A stretch of DNA of 64,000 nt from Bacteroidetes bacterium MedPE-SWsnd-G1 (GTDB lineage: Bacteria; Bacteroidota; Bacteroidia; Flavobacteriales; Flavobacteriaceae). Position numbers and translations under genes: made by a program. The notes below the pieces were generated by a model that saw only the letters and a list, made by a program, of their open reading frames with translations, was not told the DNA's origin and made no database searches. Within the stretch, counting starts at the first letter, position 1. The number at the start of each line of letters is the position of its first letter. The stretch is from assembly GCA_001874265.1 (NCBI GenBank), contig MPDD01000012.1, positions 1 to 64,000 of the forward strand, read 5' to 3'. Shown piece by piece: positions 50,644 through 60,783 of this stretch.

Positions 50644-51135
50644 TTATTTTACTTTCATCATGAACCCTTTATCAGCCCAAACAAATTTGACACCTTTTTC
50701 GGTTACTTTATAAGTCAAGTTTTCTGATGATTCTTTTAGAGATTTTGCCTTAACTTCTACTCTTAAAGCATCATCTGCTTCCTTATAAGAAGACGAACCC
50801 CAAGCATCATTTTTATTACTAAAAATTGCTGTCCAGTTATCATTTTCATTGGGAATAATAAAGAAACCATATGTTCCTGCAGCCAAATCTTGGCCATTTA
50901 CTTTCACTGCTTTGTCAAATGAAATTGTAGTATTTTCGTTTGCACCAGCTCTCCATACTTTAGCATAAGGAACTAAATTTCCATAGATTGTTCTTTCCTT
51001 AACTCTCGGCGAACTGTATTTAATTTCAACGTTCGCTTCTGCGATTGTTCCTGTTACTGTTTCAGCCGGACTTTTTTGTCCAAAAGTTACAGCAGACACT
51101 AACATAATAAGAGATAGGATTAGTTTAGATTTCAT
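50644..51135 (-). CDS. DUF2911 domain-containing secreted protein
   Basis: VEIKYSSPRVKERTIYGNLVPYAKVWRAGANENTTISF. Confidence 0.88.
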   Translation of the reverse strand: MKSKLILSLIMLVSAVTFGQKSPAETVTGTIAEANVEIKYSSPRVKERTIYGNLVPYAKVWRAGANENTTISFDKAVKVNGQDLAAGTYGFFIIPNENDNWTAIFSNKNDAWGSSSYKEADDALRVEVKAKSLKESSENLTYKVTEKGVKFVWADKGFMMKVK

Positions 51136-51168
51136 AATTGTTTTGATTTTAATTAGTTATTGTAATAA

Positions 51169-52017
51169 TTATTTAGACCATTCTGCAATGGATTCTTTAT
51201 TCATTTTAACGTAGTCTGCGTTTTTGTATTTTTCAGCAAGTTTCAAAGATTTTTCAGCGATGGCAACTGCTTCTTTCTTTTTATTCAAACCTGCATAAAT
51301 TAAAGATTGCTGACGTAGAACCCAGAATTTTTGATTTTCACCATCCATTTCAACAGCTTTATCTATCCAAGTTTTTGCTTGATTTAAATCTTTGCCTGAT
51401 GATAAGTAATAAACCGCCGCTTGAAAGTAGTCATCTCCCTTAGGTCCTGCCATTGTAGTTTCAATACTTTTCATTGCTATTGCATCTGAAGGAACTCCAA
51501 CGTTTAATCTAACCATTGTTTTTTCCCAAGCAATATAAAGGTTAGCAGAATCATTAGTAAAATCACCAAATGCAATAGTAAAGGACTCCCAAGCATTTGT
51601 CATTTGTCCAGTTTTTACATTAACTTTTAATGCTACTTTAGAATTGTCTAATTCCTGTGGTGCTCCACCTGCATTATATTCTGTGTAAAATATCACATCC
51701 CAAGAATCTTCAGATGGGATAGAAAATATTGCGTATGTACCTTTCTTCAATTCTTGACCTTCGATAGTAACGTCATCTCCAAAAGATATAGAAGTTCTCA
51801 TATTGGCTCCAGTTCTCCAAAGTTTTCCGTAAGGCACTAAATCGCCAAAAACAACTCTTCCTCGCATAGAAGGACGTGAGTAGTCAACCTTTATTGTTGT
51901 CATTCCAACAGTTTGCTCAATTTTTGCACCTGGACTCGGTTGAGGTGTTTGTATTTGGGCATTTAGCGCAAAAGTAACACTCAAAATACTTAGTAGTGTA
52001 GTAAATTTTTTGATCAT
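51169..52017 (-). CDS. DUF2911 domain-containing secreted protein with C-terminal TPR-like extension
   Basis: IKVDYSRPSMRGRVVFGDLVPYGKLWRTGANMRTSISF plus TPR-like C-terminus. Confidence 0.88.
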   Translation of the reverse strand: MIKKFTTLLSILSVTFALNAQIQTPQPSPGAKIEQTVGMTTIKVDYSRPSMRGRVVFGDLVPYGKLWRTGANMRTSISFGDDVTIEGQELKKGTYAIFSIPSEDSWDVIFYTEYNAGGAPQELDNSKVALKVNVKTGQMTNAWESFTIAFGDFTNDSANLYIAWEKTMVRLNVGVPSDAIAMKSIETTMAGPKGDDYFQAAVYYLSSGKDLNQAKTWIDKAVEMDGENQKFWVLRQQSLIYAGLNKKKEAVAIAEKSLKLAEKYKNADYVKMNKESIAEWSK

Positions 52018-52105
52018 AATATTTCGTTTTTAGTTACACAAATATAAACATAAACCAAATCAAAAAATGGAGAGGAAGTAGTTTAACAAAAAATTATGAG
52101 TGTGC

Positions 52106-53755
52106 TTAGGTATACTTTTTCTTTCGAATGAAATTAAAAATAAGTCCAAATAATGCAATAATGAACAGAGGTAAAGCAATATTTAGAAACTGGTAAAAAG
52201 TACGAGACTGATACGCTTTTTCTCTATCTAACATTTTTAGTTCTATAGTTTTAGAGCGAATTTGTACCAAGCCTGTATCGTCTAATAGATAGTTTACACA
52301 ATTCAATAAAAACTCTTTGTTTCCAAATTGTTGCCCAGTGTATTTATCAACACCTAGCGGCTCAGGAACCCCTCTAGTTACTTGGTTGGCAATAACATCT
52401 CCATCGGCAACAACGATCATTTTATTCTCTTCGGAAATGGGTTGCTGAAGTGATGTGCTAAAAGGTTGCACTCTGTTTTTATAGGCTGAATTAAATTTAC
52501 CTTCTAAAAGCACCGCCAATGGGATATTTCCGTTATTAAATAATTTAGGATCTGGTTTTTCTGTAATCGTTTTTAAACTTATGATGGATGGTGTCCCTAC
52601 AGTTTTTGATAGCGGCGAACTTTGCAATAAGACCGTTTTGTTAATATCATTGTTTAAAATATCTAAAGCGTTAGTAAATTTAAAATTGACTGGTTCTATG
52701 TGTTTGTTTATAGGGTGGTTATTTTTAGAAATGGCAACAGGGTAATATTTCCACAATAACTGATTGTATTGTGTTTGATTGCCGATTCTACCAGTGGCCA
52801 AAGGAATTTTGGCACTGTATAAATCTTGTACAAGAACAGGGTTAATTCGAACGCCATAACTAAATAATTGATCAGTCAGGTTTAAATCTCTAGGAAATGC
52901 TAATGATTCTCCCGTATCCATTAAGCTATCTAATTCGGCATGTGTTTTATCAAGTAACCATAATGATTTCCCTCCGTTGGTTATGAATTGATCCAGCGTA
53001 TATTTTTCATTTTCGGTAAATTTCTCTGTGGGTTTTGCAATAATTGCTAAATCGAAATTAGTTAATTGCGATAGTGTTTTTTCCGGGTTGCTTTTAACAG
53101 AGTCTAGTGTAAAAGGAGCCAAATGATAATATTCTCCAATCTTCCTTAAAAAATCAGCAATGTAAATATCATCGAGTTCACCATTTCCTTTTATAATGGC
53201 AATTTTCTTTTCTTTTTTAGCAGTTATTTTATGAATAGCATCTGCAAAGGCATATTCTAAATTCTGTATTGCATTCTGTAATTGCTCGTCTTGACTTTGT
53301 GCATTGGTATCTTTTAATAAAGAAACCAATTCAATTTTTTTGCCTTTTTGTACTGTTGCCCAAGGGAAAATAATAACTTCCGAAGTCTGTCCATTCTTTT
53401 CGATAGTTAATTGACTCGGTTGAAGTCCACTTTCAATTAAGGCTTCGGTATCTGTATCTAATGGATTAATAAAGCGGAATCGTATATTAGGATTTTCAAC
53501 CTTTAATTCCTCTAATAGTTGTCGTGTTTCATCAGATAAACGCTTAAATTCAGAAGGGAATTCTCCTTCTAGGTATACTTTTATAGTAATTTGAGAATTT
53601 ACATTTTCCAAAATTATTTTGGCTGGGTTTGATAGCGTGTATCGACCATCTTCTGTTAAATCAAAACGATGGTAAAAATTATTCGAAATGAAATTTATTC
53701 CCAATACGCACACGATTAGAATTCCAATTCTCTTTATGTTTTTTGAATTAAGCAC
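52106..53755 (-). CDS. gldG: Gliding motility-associated ABC transporter substrate-binding protein GldG
   Basis: NFYHRFDLTEDGRYTLSNPAK; C-terminal TM; follows gldF. Confidence 0.93.
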   Translation of the reverse strand: MLNSKNIKRIGILIVCVLGINFISNNFYHRFDLTEDGRYTLSNPAKIILENVNSQITIKVYLEGEFPSEFKRLSDETRQLLEELKVENPNIRFRFINPLDTDTEALIESGLQPSQLTIEKNGQTSEVIIFPWATVQKGKKIELVSLLKDTNAQSQDEQLQNAIQNLEYAFADAIHKITAKKEKKIAIIKGNGELDDIYIADFLRKIGEYYHLAPFTLDSVKSNPEKTLSQLTNFDLAIIAKPTEKFTENEKYTLDQFITNGGKSLWLLDKTHAELDSLMDTGESLAFPRDLNLTDQLFSYGVRINPVLVQDLYSAKIPLATGRIGNQTQYNQLLWKYYPVAISKNNHPINKHIEPVNFKFTNALDILNNDINKTVLLQSSPLSKTVGTPSIISLKTITEKPDPKLFNNGNIPLAVLLEGKFNSAYKNRVQPFSTSLQQPISEENKMIVVADGDVIANQVTRGVPEPLGVDKYTGQQFGNKEFLLNCVNYLLDDTGLVQIRSKTIELKMLDREKAYQSRTFYQFLNIALPLFIIALFGLIFNFIRKKKYT

Positions 53756-54467
53756 GTTCTAATCTAAATTTGGTTAGTACAAGAAAGAATCCTGAGATAC
53801 TTAAAAAATAGATCAAATCTCTAGTGTCAATTACACCACGAGCCAAACTTTTAAAATGCGCTGACATGCCTGTTTTTTGAACGGTGTATTCTAAATTTCC
53901 AAATAAGGAATCCATAGCTTCAAAGCCAGCATACAAAAACAATGACAAGCAAACACCAATAATAAAGGTTGTAATCTGATTTTTAGAAAGAGTAGAGGTA
54001 TATAATCCAATAGATATATATGTGCTTGCCAAAAACAAGAGTCCAATATATGAACCTAAAAGGCTTCCTAAATCAAAATTATTTGCAGAGTTCCCAAGCG
54101 CCCCAATGGAGTATACGTAAACCAAAGTTGGTACGATCGCAAATATAATGAGTATTAAGGCTGCAAAGTATTTACCAAATATTATTTGCCAAAGGCTTAA
54201 AGGTTTTGTCTTTAATATTTCTATGGTGCCTATGGCATATTCGTCAGAAAACATGCGCATGGTAATTGCTGGAATTAGAAATATGAAAATCCAAGGTGCT
54301 AAATAAAAGAATCCGTTTAAATCAGCAAATCCAGTATTTAAGATGTTAAAATCGCCATCAAAAACCCAAAGAAATAGACCATTTAACCCTAAGAATACCG
54401 CAATGACTAAATAACCAATGGGAGTAGAGAAAAATGCATTTAATTCTTTTTTTAAAATGGCAATCAT
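53748..54467 (-). CDS. gldF: Gliding motility-associated ABC transporter permease GldF
   Basis: KKELNAFFSTPIGYLVIAVFL ... TMRMFSDEYAIGTIEILKTKPLS; overlaps gldG by 8 nt. Confidence 0.93.
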   Translation of the reverse strand: MIAILKKELNAFFSTPIGYLVIAVFLGLNGLFLWVFDGDFNILNTGFADLNGFFYLAPWIFIFLIPAITMRMFSDEYAIGTIEILKTKPLSLWQIIFGKYFAALILIIFAIVPTLVYVYSIGALGNSANNFDLGSLLGSYIGLLFLASTYISIGLYTSTLSKNQITTFIIGVCLSLFLYAGFEAMDSLFGNLEYTVQKTGMSAHFKSLARGVIDTRDLIYFLSISGFFLVLTKFRLERA

Positions 54468-54519
54468 ATGTGTATTCGTAATTCTTTAAACAAACGCTCT
54501 ATTTTTACGTTTGGTATTT

Positions 54520-55350
54520 TTATTCAAAAGTTATAGTTAATTGATCTCTGTAATCAAGTCCCAGTAAACTAGATGCACCTCCAACGGTTTTCATATTACT
54601 TCTGTAAATAGAAACTTCAATAAAATCAGAAGAATTGAAAATAATTAATTTTTGACCATCTTGATTCCGTTGTTCTTCAGGTAAATCAAAGTTGACAATG
54701 TCGCTATATTTTTCAAATATTTTATTGAATTTATAGCGGCCAGCATGCATTGTAAAAGGGCGTCCTTTTCCAATTTCATTAAACAATTTTCTATTAATAT
54801 TTGTAATTACATTTCCGTAATTATCTATGTAAATTACACATCCAGTAATTTTAGTATTGTCAGACGAAATTACAGGCTGGATATCAATTAATCGTTTAAA
54901 ATCTTCTATTACTCTACCAATAATTTCTAATGTGCCACCTCTTTTAATATGGCAAGCCACTTTAACGAAAACATCTAATACCGGAAAACTACTTTCTACA
55001 CGATCATGAATATTAATCTCTACAATTTTCTCCGGTTTAAAATCAGACGCAATCATTGATATTACACCATTATTCGGACAGATAAAGAAGTGGTTGTCTA
55101 GTTTTAAGGCGATGTGATTCGTATCTTGATTTAATTCTGAATCTACACCAATAATATGAATACTCCCTTCAGGAAAACTCCTATAAGAGTTTTTCATAAC
55201 ATACGCAGTTTCAGCTATATTAAATGGTGAAATATCGTGCGAAATATCAACTATGGTGACATCAGGAAGTTCAGTGTAAATCGCTCCTTTTACTGCCCCA
55301 ACAAAGTGGTCTTTCAATCCGAAATCGGTAGTTAAAGTTATTAAAGACAT
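54520..55350 (-). CDS. SAM hydroxide adenosyltransferase (DUF62) family
   Basis: LITLTTDFGLKDHFVGAVKGAIY; DISHDI; GVISMI; YIDNYGNVITNI. Confidence 0.9.
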   Translation of the reverse strand: MSLITLTTDFGLKDHFVGAVKGAIYTELPDVTIVDISHDISPFNIAETAYVMKNSYRSFPEGSIHIIGVDSELNQDTNHIALKLDNHFFICPNNGVISMIASDFKPEKIVEINIHDRVESSFPVLDVFVKVACHIKRGGTLEIIGRVIEDFKRLIDIQPVISSDNTKITGCVIYIDNYGNVITNINRKLFNEIGKGRPFTMHAGRYKFNKIFEKYSDIVNFDLPEEQRNQDGQKLIIFNSSDFIEVSIYRSNMKTVGGASSLLGLDYRDQLTITFE

Positions 55351-55489
55351 TTGTTAATTACTTCCTGCGGTTAATTGTTGGTTGCAATAATAAATTTATA
55401 AATTTGTTTACAAATCTAATCAATATTCAACTATTATTGATTCGTTTTTACAAGCAATTTTCTAACAAAAAACCAAAAACAATAATCAT

Positions 55490-56437
55490 TTGAACGAGCG
55501 CCTAATAGAACTTACCGATATCAACCCAAATGATTTGTTTGGGCCAAGAAATAGTAATGTAGACATTTTAAAAAAGTACTACCCAAAACTAAAAATTGTT
55601 GCCAGAGGAACAAAGTTAAAAGCATTTGGAGAACCTGAAATTTTGGATGTTTTTGAAAAAAAGGTGCAACGGCTAATTATTCATTTTAATAAGTATAATA
55701 AGTTAGACGAAAACAGTATTGAACGTATTGTCGCTTCTGATGATGTTGCTCCGAAAAACCATGCAAAATCTGATGGTGTATTAGTACATGGTGTAGGCGG
55801 GAAATTAATTAAACCACAAAGTCCGAACCAGCAAAAGATGGTAGATAACATGCAAAAGAATGACATGCTGTTTGCTGTTGGCCCTGCCGGAACAGGGAAA
55901 ACTTACACTGCGGTTGCTTTAGCTGTTAGAGCTTTAAAAGAAAAAGAAGTTAAACGAATTATTCTAACGCGACCTGCTGTGGAGTCTGGTGAAAAATTAG
56001 GTTTTTTACCAGGTGATATGAAAGAGAAGTTAGATCCATATATGCAGCCTTTATATGATGCCCTTAGAGATATGATTCCGTTTGAAAGATTGGATTCTTA
56101 TTTAGAAAAAGGAGTAATTCAAATAGCGCCATTGGCATTTATGAGAGGTAGAACTTTAGATAATGCTTTTGTTATTTTAGATGAAGGGCAGAACACCACA
56201 CATAGTCAAATGAAAATGTTTTTGACTCGTATGGGAAAAAGTGCCAAGTTTATAATAACGGGTGATCCAGGTCAGATAGATTTACCGCATCGACAAGTTT
56301 CTGGTTTAAAAGAAGCCTTGCTGGCTTTAAAAGATGTTAAGGGAATTTCAATGGTTTATTTAGATGATAAAGATGTAGTTCGTCATAGGTTAGTTACACA
56401 TATTATTAAAGCATTTAAAAGTATAGAATCTGAATAG
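55490..56437 (+). CDS. PhoH family protein; TTG start
   Basis: GPAGTGKTYTAVALAVRALKEKEVKRIILTRPAVESGEKLGFLPGD. Confidence 0.95.
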   Translation: MNERLIELTDINPNDLFGPRNSNVDILKKYYPKLKIVARGTKLKAFGEPEILDVFEKKVQRLIIHFNKYNKLDENSIERIVASDDVAPKNHAKSDGVLVHGVGGKLIKPQSPNQQKMVDNMQKNDMLFAVGPAGTGKTYTAVALAVRALKEKEVKRIILTRPAVESGEKLGFLPGDMKEKLDPYMQPLYDALRDMIPFERLDSYLEKGVIQIAPLAFMRGRTLDNAFVILDEGQNTTHSQMKMFLTRMGKSAKFIITGDPGQIDLPHRQVSGLKEALLALKDVKGISMVYLDDKDVVRHRLVTHIIKAFKSIESE

Positions 56438-56521
56438 CGGGTTGTATCTTTGCAATTGAATATTAAAATTTAAGAATTGTCACCTTTTGTTCAAATGAAA
56501 GGTCTGTTTTATAACACAACA

Positions 56522-57469
56522 ATGAATACAATTAACGATACGAATTATAATTTTCCGAATCAAAAATCTATTTATAAAGGAAAAGTAAGAGAGGTTTATA
56601 ATATTAATGATGAGGTTTTAGTGATGATTGCTACCGATAGGTTATCCGCTTTTGATGTAATTATGCCAAGACAAATTCCTTTTAAAGGACAAATTTTGAA
56701 TCAGATTGCCGCCAAAATGATGGATGCAACTTCAGATTTGGTTCCAAACTGGATTGTTGATATTCCAGATCCAAATGTTGCTGTTGGTCATTTATGTGAG
56801 CCGTTTAAGGTAGAAATGGTAATTCGTGGATATTTAAGTGGACACGCAGCAAGAGAGTATAAAATTGGTAAAAGATTGTTGTGTGGAATGCCTATGCCTG
56901 AAGGGATGAAAGAGAATGATAAATTCCCTGAACCAATTATTACACCTTCAACAAAGGCTGACAACGGTGAACATGACGAAGATATTTCTAGAGAGGATAT
57001 TTTAACAAATGGAATCGTTTCTGAAGAAGATTATTTGGTATTGGAAGATTATACTAGAAAACTGTTTCAACGTGGTAGTGAAATAGCAAACGAACGTGGA
57101 CTAATTTTGGTTGATACTAAATATGAGTTTGGAAAAACTAAAGAGGGTAAAATTGTATTGATTGATGAAATTCACACACCTGATTCTTCTCGTTATTTTT
57201 ACAAAGATGGATATCAAGAAAGACAAGAAAGAGGAGAGGCTCAAAAACAATTATCTAAAGAGTTTGTGCGCCAATGGTTAATAGAAAATGGTTTTCAAGG
57301 AAAGGAAGGGCAGCAAATACCGGAAATGTCTGATGAAAAATTAATTGAGATTTCAAATAGGTATATTGAGTTATATGAGCAGATAACAGGTGAAAACTTT
57401 GTTAAAGCTGACGTTTCGGATGTTGAAAACAGAATCAATACTAATGTTAATGCTTTTTTAACTAAATAA
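56522..57469 (+). CDS. purC: Phosphoribosylaminoimidazolesuccinocarboxamide synthase
   Basis: [57 protein letters not shown] at 56522 preferred. Confidence 0.96.
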   Translation: MNTINDTNYNFPNQKSIYKGKVREVYNINDEVLVMIATDRLSAFDVIMPRQIPFKGQILNQIAAKMMDATSDLVPNWIVDIPDPNVAVGHLCEPFKVEMVIRGYLSGHAAREYKIGKRLLCGMPMPEGMKENDKFPEPIITPSTKADNGEHDEDISREDILTNGIVSEEDYLVLEDYTRKLFQRGSEIANERGLILVDTKYEFGKTKEGKIVLIDEIHTPDSSRYFYKDGYQERQERGEAQKQLSKEFVRQWLIENGFQGKEGQQIPEMSDEKLIEISNRYIELYEQITGENFVKADVSDVENRINTNVNAFLTK

Positions 57470-57474
57470 TATTT

Positions 57475-58182
57475 ATGAAATCAAAATCATTGAAAATATA
57501 TAAGAAACTCCTGTATTTGGGAGTTTTTCTTGTTTATATAGTAGGTATGGAAAATTTAAACGCACAGGACTGGGCAAATTTAGAAAGTTTCAAAGAGGCC
57601 AATACACCGTTTTTAAACGGAGATGAAGATGATCCCGAAGTTGTCTTTATGGGGAATTCTATAACAATAGGTTGGTACAATACCAATCCTGATTTTTTCA
57701 ATACAAACAATTATGTAAATAGAGGTATTGGCGGACAAACAACTCCGCAGATGCTTGTTCGGTTCCGTCCAGATGTGATAGATTTAAAACCGAAAGTGGT
57801 CGTTATTTTGGCAGGAACAAATGATATTGCTGGTAATACGGGGCCTTCTACAATAAAAATGATCGCCGATAATATTTTTTCGATGTGTGAAATTGCCGAA
57901 GCAAATAATATTAAAGTTGTAATTTCTTCTGTTCTGCCGGTTTATGATTATCCATGGAAGCCTGGATTGGAGCCTGCTCAAAAAATTATTGATTTAAATC
58001 TTTTGCTAAAAGAATATGCCGCAAAAAATGGCCATGAATATTTGGATTATTTTTCATCAATGGTCGATGAAAGAAATGGGTTAATTACAGAATATGGTTA
58101 TGACGGTGTCCATCCGAATGATGAAGGCTACAAAGTAATGACAGAATTGGTTCAGAAAAGTTTGAAGAAAGTTATCAAATAA
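57475..58182 (+). CDS. SGNH/GDSL hydrolase, secreted
   Basis: FMGNSITIGW, GGQTTPQ, AGTNDIAGNTG, DGVHPNDEGY. Confidence 0.9.
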   Translation: MKSKSLKIYKKLLYLGVFLVYIVGMENLNAQDWANLESFKEANTPFLNGDEDDPEVVFMGNSITIGWYNTNPDFFNTNNYVNRGIGGQTTPQMLVRFRPDVIDLKPKVVVILAGTNDIAGNTGPSTIKMIADNIFSMCEIAEANNIKVVISSVLPVYDYPWKPGLEPAQKIIDLNLLLKEYAAKNGHEYLDYFSSMVDERNGLITEYGYDGVHPNDEGYKVMTELVQKSLKKVIK

Positions 58183-58184
58183 GA

Positions 58185-58673
58185 ATGCATTTAAAAGTTG
58201 TCGAAACGAGAGAAGATATTTTGATGGTTGAAAAACTAGCAAAAGAAGTTTGGGAGCAGCATTATACACCAATTATTGGTGAAGAACAAGTTGCTTACAT
58301 GCTTAAAAAGTTTCAGTCGGCAAATACAATGACTGAACAATTACATGCTGGTTATTTGTATTATATCATAAATTTTAAAAATGAACCTGTAGGTTATTTA
58401 TCTATTTTACCTAAAAAAAACGAATTGTTTCTAAGTAAAATTTATGTGTTGCAACGATTTCAAGGAAAAGGATTAGGTAAGTTTATGATGAATTTTGTAT
58501 TTGAAATGGCCGTTGAATTGAAAAAGGATAAAGTAGCCCTTACCGTTAATAAGTACAATGATAATGCAATTAGGGCCTATGAAAAAATGGGTTTTATTAA
58601 TATTGATGCCGTTGTTACTAATATAGGATCTGGTTACGTAATGGATGATTTTATCATGGAAAAGTCCGTTTAA
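58185..58673 (+). CDS. GNAT family N-acetyltransferase
   Basis: LSKIYVLQRFQGKGLGKFMMNFVFEMA ... LTVNKYNDNAIRAYEKMGF. Confidence 0.9.
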   Translation: MHLKVVETREDILMVEKLAKEVWEQHYTPIIGEEQVAYMLKKFQSANTMTEQLHAGYLYYIINFKNEPVGYLSILPKKNELFLSKIYVLQRFQGKGLGKFMMNFVFEMAVELKKDKVALTVNKYNDNAIRAYEKMGFINIDAVVTNIGSGYVMDDFIMEKSV

Positions 58674-58678
58674 AATTT

Positions 58679-59203
58679 ATGAAATCTAGGCTTATTGTAA
58701 TTTCTGATTTATTTGGTTTTAAAGAGAATAATTGGATTCAGAATTATGAGGCTATTCTAAATGATTACTTCGAGGTTGTATTCTATGATGCTTTAGTCCT
58801 TGCCGAAATTAAAAAGGCAGGTAAAACTGAAAGTGAATTGCATAATGTGTTTGTCAATGGAGGATTAGAAATTGCAATAAATAACCTTTTAAACTTAGAG
58901 AATGAATTAGTTAATGTTTTAGGTTTTAGTATTGGTGGAACTATTGGCTGGAAGGCGGGCTTAAAAGGGCTGCCAATTAAAAGGTTGTTGACAGTATCCT
59001 CGACCAGAATCAGAAAGGAAACAAGTCAACCGAATTGTGAGTTGAACTTGATTTTTGGAGAAAAGGACTCCAATGCTCCATCGAATAATTGGTTTCAACT
59101 AATGGAACTGAATTATACAAGAATTCGAAATGCTGCACATACTTTTTATAAAGAAAAAGAGCACGTAGAAATAATTATAAACCGTTTAATTAAAGAGAAT
59201 TGA
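58679..59203 (+). CDS. Small alpha/beta hydrolase
   Basis: VLGFSIGGTIGWK nucleophile elbow; LIFGEKDSNAP; AAHTFYKEKEH. Confidence 0.7.
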   Translation: MKSRLIVISDLFGFKENNWIQNYEAILNDYFEVVFYDALVLAEIKKAGKTESELHNVFVNGGLEIAINNLLNLENELVNVLGFSIGGTIGWKAGLKGLPIKRLLTVSSTRIRKETSQPNCELNLIFGEKDSNAPSNNWFQLMELNYTRIRNAAHTFYKEKEHVEIIINRLIKEN

Positions 59204-59865
59204 TTGAATCTTTATTAAAAACAATACCTATGTTAATAGGGCTAGCTCTTAGTCCGCTGCCTTTAATAGCAATGTTTATGCTTTTGCTTACGCCAAAAGC
59301 GAAACAAAACAGTTTTGCATTTTTAATTGGATGGTTAGTCGGGGTTTATTTAATTGCAGGTGCTGTTTTATTGTTACCAATTCCGTTGGAGGCAACATGG
59401 AAATCGATGGGTTCTTCAAAAAATGTACAAATAATAATTGGTGTCACAATGTTGTTGGCTGCTGTTATTGTTAAGATAAAGGGAACTAAAAAAACAGATC
59501 CAATTAAAATCCCGAAACTATTTGTTCATATAGATAAATTTGGATTTAAAAGATCTATTTCGCTTGGTTTTTTAATGTGTACTATAAATGTAAAAAACTT
59601 AGCCCTTGTTGTTGCCGGTGCAGTTCAAATAAAAACAGCGCTAACTTCTGATTTGTTAGATAGAGGTATTGCTTCTTTATTGTTCACAGTATTGGCGAGT
59701 AGTAGTATGATTACTCCGGTAATTATTTATAATTTATCACAAGAAAAATTAGATACATTGTTCTTAAAATGGCGGAATTTTCTAATTAGAAATCAAACGA
59801 GTATTTTAATGTTGGTGCTTTCCTTTTTCGGTGTTTTGTTGATATATATGGGGCTCTCATCGTAA
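59200..59865 (+). CDS. GAP (Sap, sulfolipid-1-addressing-like) family membrane protein
   Basis: MLIGLALSPLPLIAMFMLLLTPKAKQNSFAFLIGWLVG; six-TM pattern; TTG start overlapping the preceding stop, or ATG at 59230. Confidence 0.72.
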   Translation: MIESLLKTIPMLIGLALSPLPLIAMFMLLLTPKAKQNSFAFLIGWLVGVYLIAGAVLLLPIPLEATWKSMGSSKNVQIIIGVTMLLAAVIVKIKGTKKTDPIKIPKLFVHIDKFGFKRSISLGFLMCTINVKNLALVVAGAVQIKTALTSDLLDRGIASLLFTVLASSSMITPVIIYNLSQEKLDTLFLKWRNFLIRNQTSILMLVLSFFGVLLIYMGLSS

Positions 59866-59872
59866 TAGTGTA

Positions 59873-60658
59873 TTAAATTACATACTTCCAAAGAATTCGT
59901 AATCCAACAATTGCGATAAGCACAGCTGTTAATTTTTTTAATAGAAAAGGAGAGATTGTTTTAGCACTTAATCTTGACCCTATTTGTCCTCCAATAAATA
60001 CCGAAATCAATAGTATTAAGGTTAGATTCCATTCTATTGTAAATTTATTATGTTGCATTTGCCCTACCAATCCGGCAATAGAGTTTACTAAAATAAATAA
60101 ACTGGTCGTAGCAGCAATTCTTTTAGTCGTATCCCAATTGGTTAAATGAAGTAATGGTGCTAAAAAAATGCCACCACCAATACCAACCATTCCAGAAATA
60201 AAACCTATAATTCCGCCATAAGATGCATCTTTACTTAAAGAAGACTTATAAATTTTACCACTTGATTTTTCCGAAACGTATCTCGACATCCACATAAATA
60301 ATGCAGCAATAATTAAGGTAATTCCCAATAGAATAAAAAAGAATGATTGATTGATTTTTAAATAACCACCAATAAATGCTAGGGGAATTGAAAAAGAAAT
60401 TAGTGGAATTACTTTTCTCCAATTATAAAGACCGTGTTTGGCATATATTAATGTGCCACTTGTAACAACTACAATATTGCACAATAAGGCTGTTGCTCTA
60501 ATTTGTGTAAATGCTAAGCTAGTGAGTGCAAGTATAGCTAAGTAACTAGAACCACCCCCAAATCCTACAGATGAATATAAAATTGCAATTGAAAAAAACA
60601 GCAAAACAATTCCCCAGTTTTCGACTAACGATGTTATAATTTCAGAGAATTCAATCAT
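59873..60658 (-). CDS. TSUP / sulfite exporter TauE/SafE family permease
   Basis: YSSVGFGGGSSYLAILAL and GGIIGFISGMVGIGGGIFLAPLL duplicated motifs. Confidence 0.92.
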   Translation of the reverse strand: MIEFSEIITSLVENWGIVLLFFSIAILYSSVGFGGGSSYLAILALTSLAFTQIRATALLCNIVVVTSGTLIYAKHGLYNWRKVIPLISFSIPLAFIGGYLKINQSFFFILLGITLIIAALFMWMSRYVSEKSSGKIYKSSLSKDASYGGIIGFISGMVGIGGGIFLAPLLHLTNWDTTKRIAATTSLFILVNSIAGLVGQMQHNKFTIEWNLTLILLISVFIGGQIGSRLSAKTISPFLLKKLTAVLIAIVGLRILWKYVI

Positions 60659-60783
60659 AGAGCGAAAATACTAAAGCAATTATCAATTTACAATGTGTTC
60701 AAAAGAAGATTTGATTGTAATGATTAAATGAGTGGTGAGTTAAATTAAAAAAGATGTATTTTTAGAAACAAAACTAACCTAAC

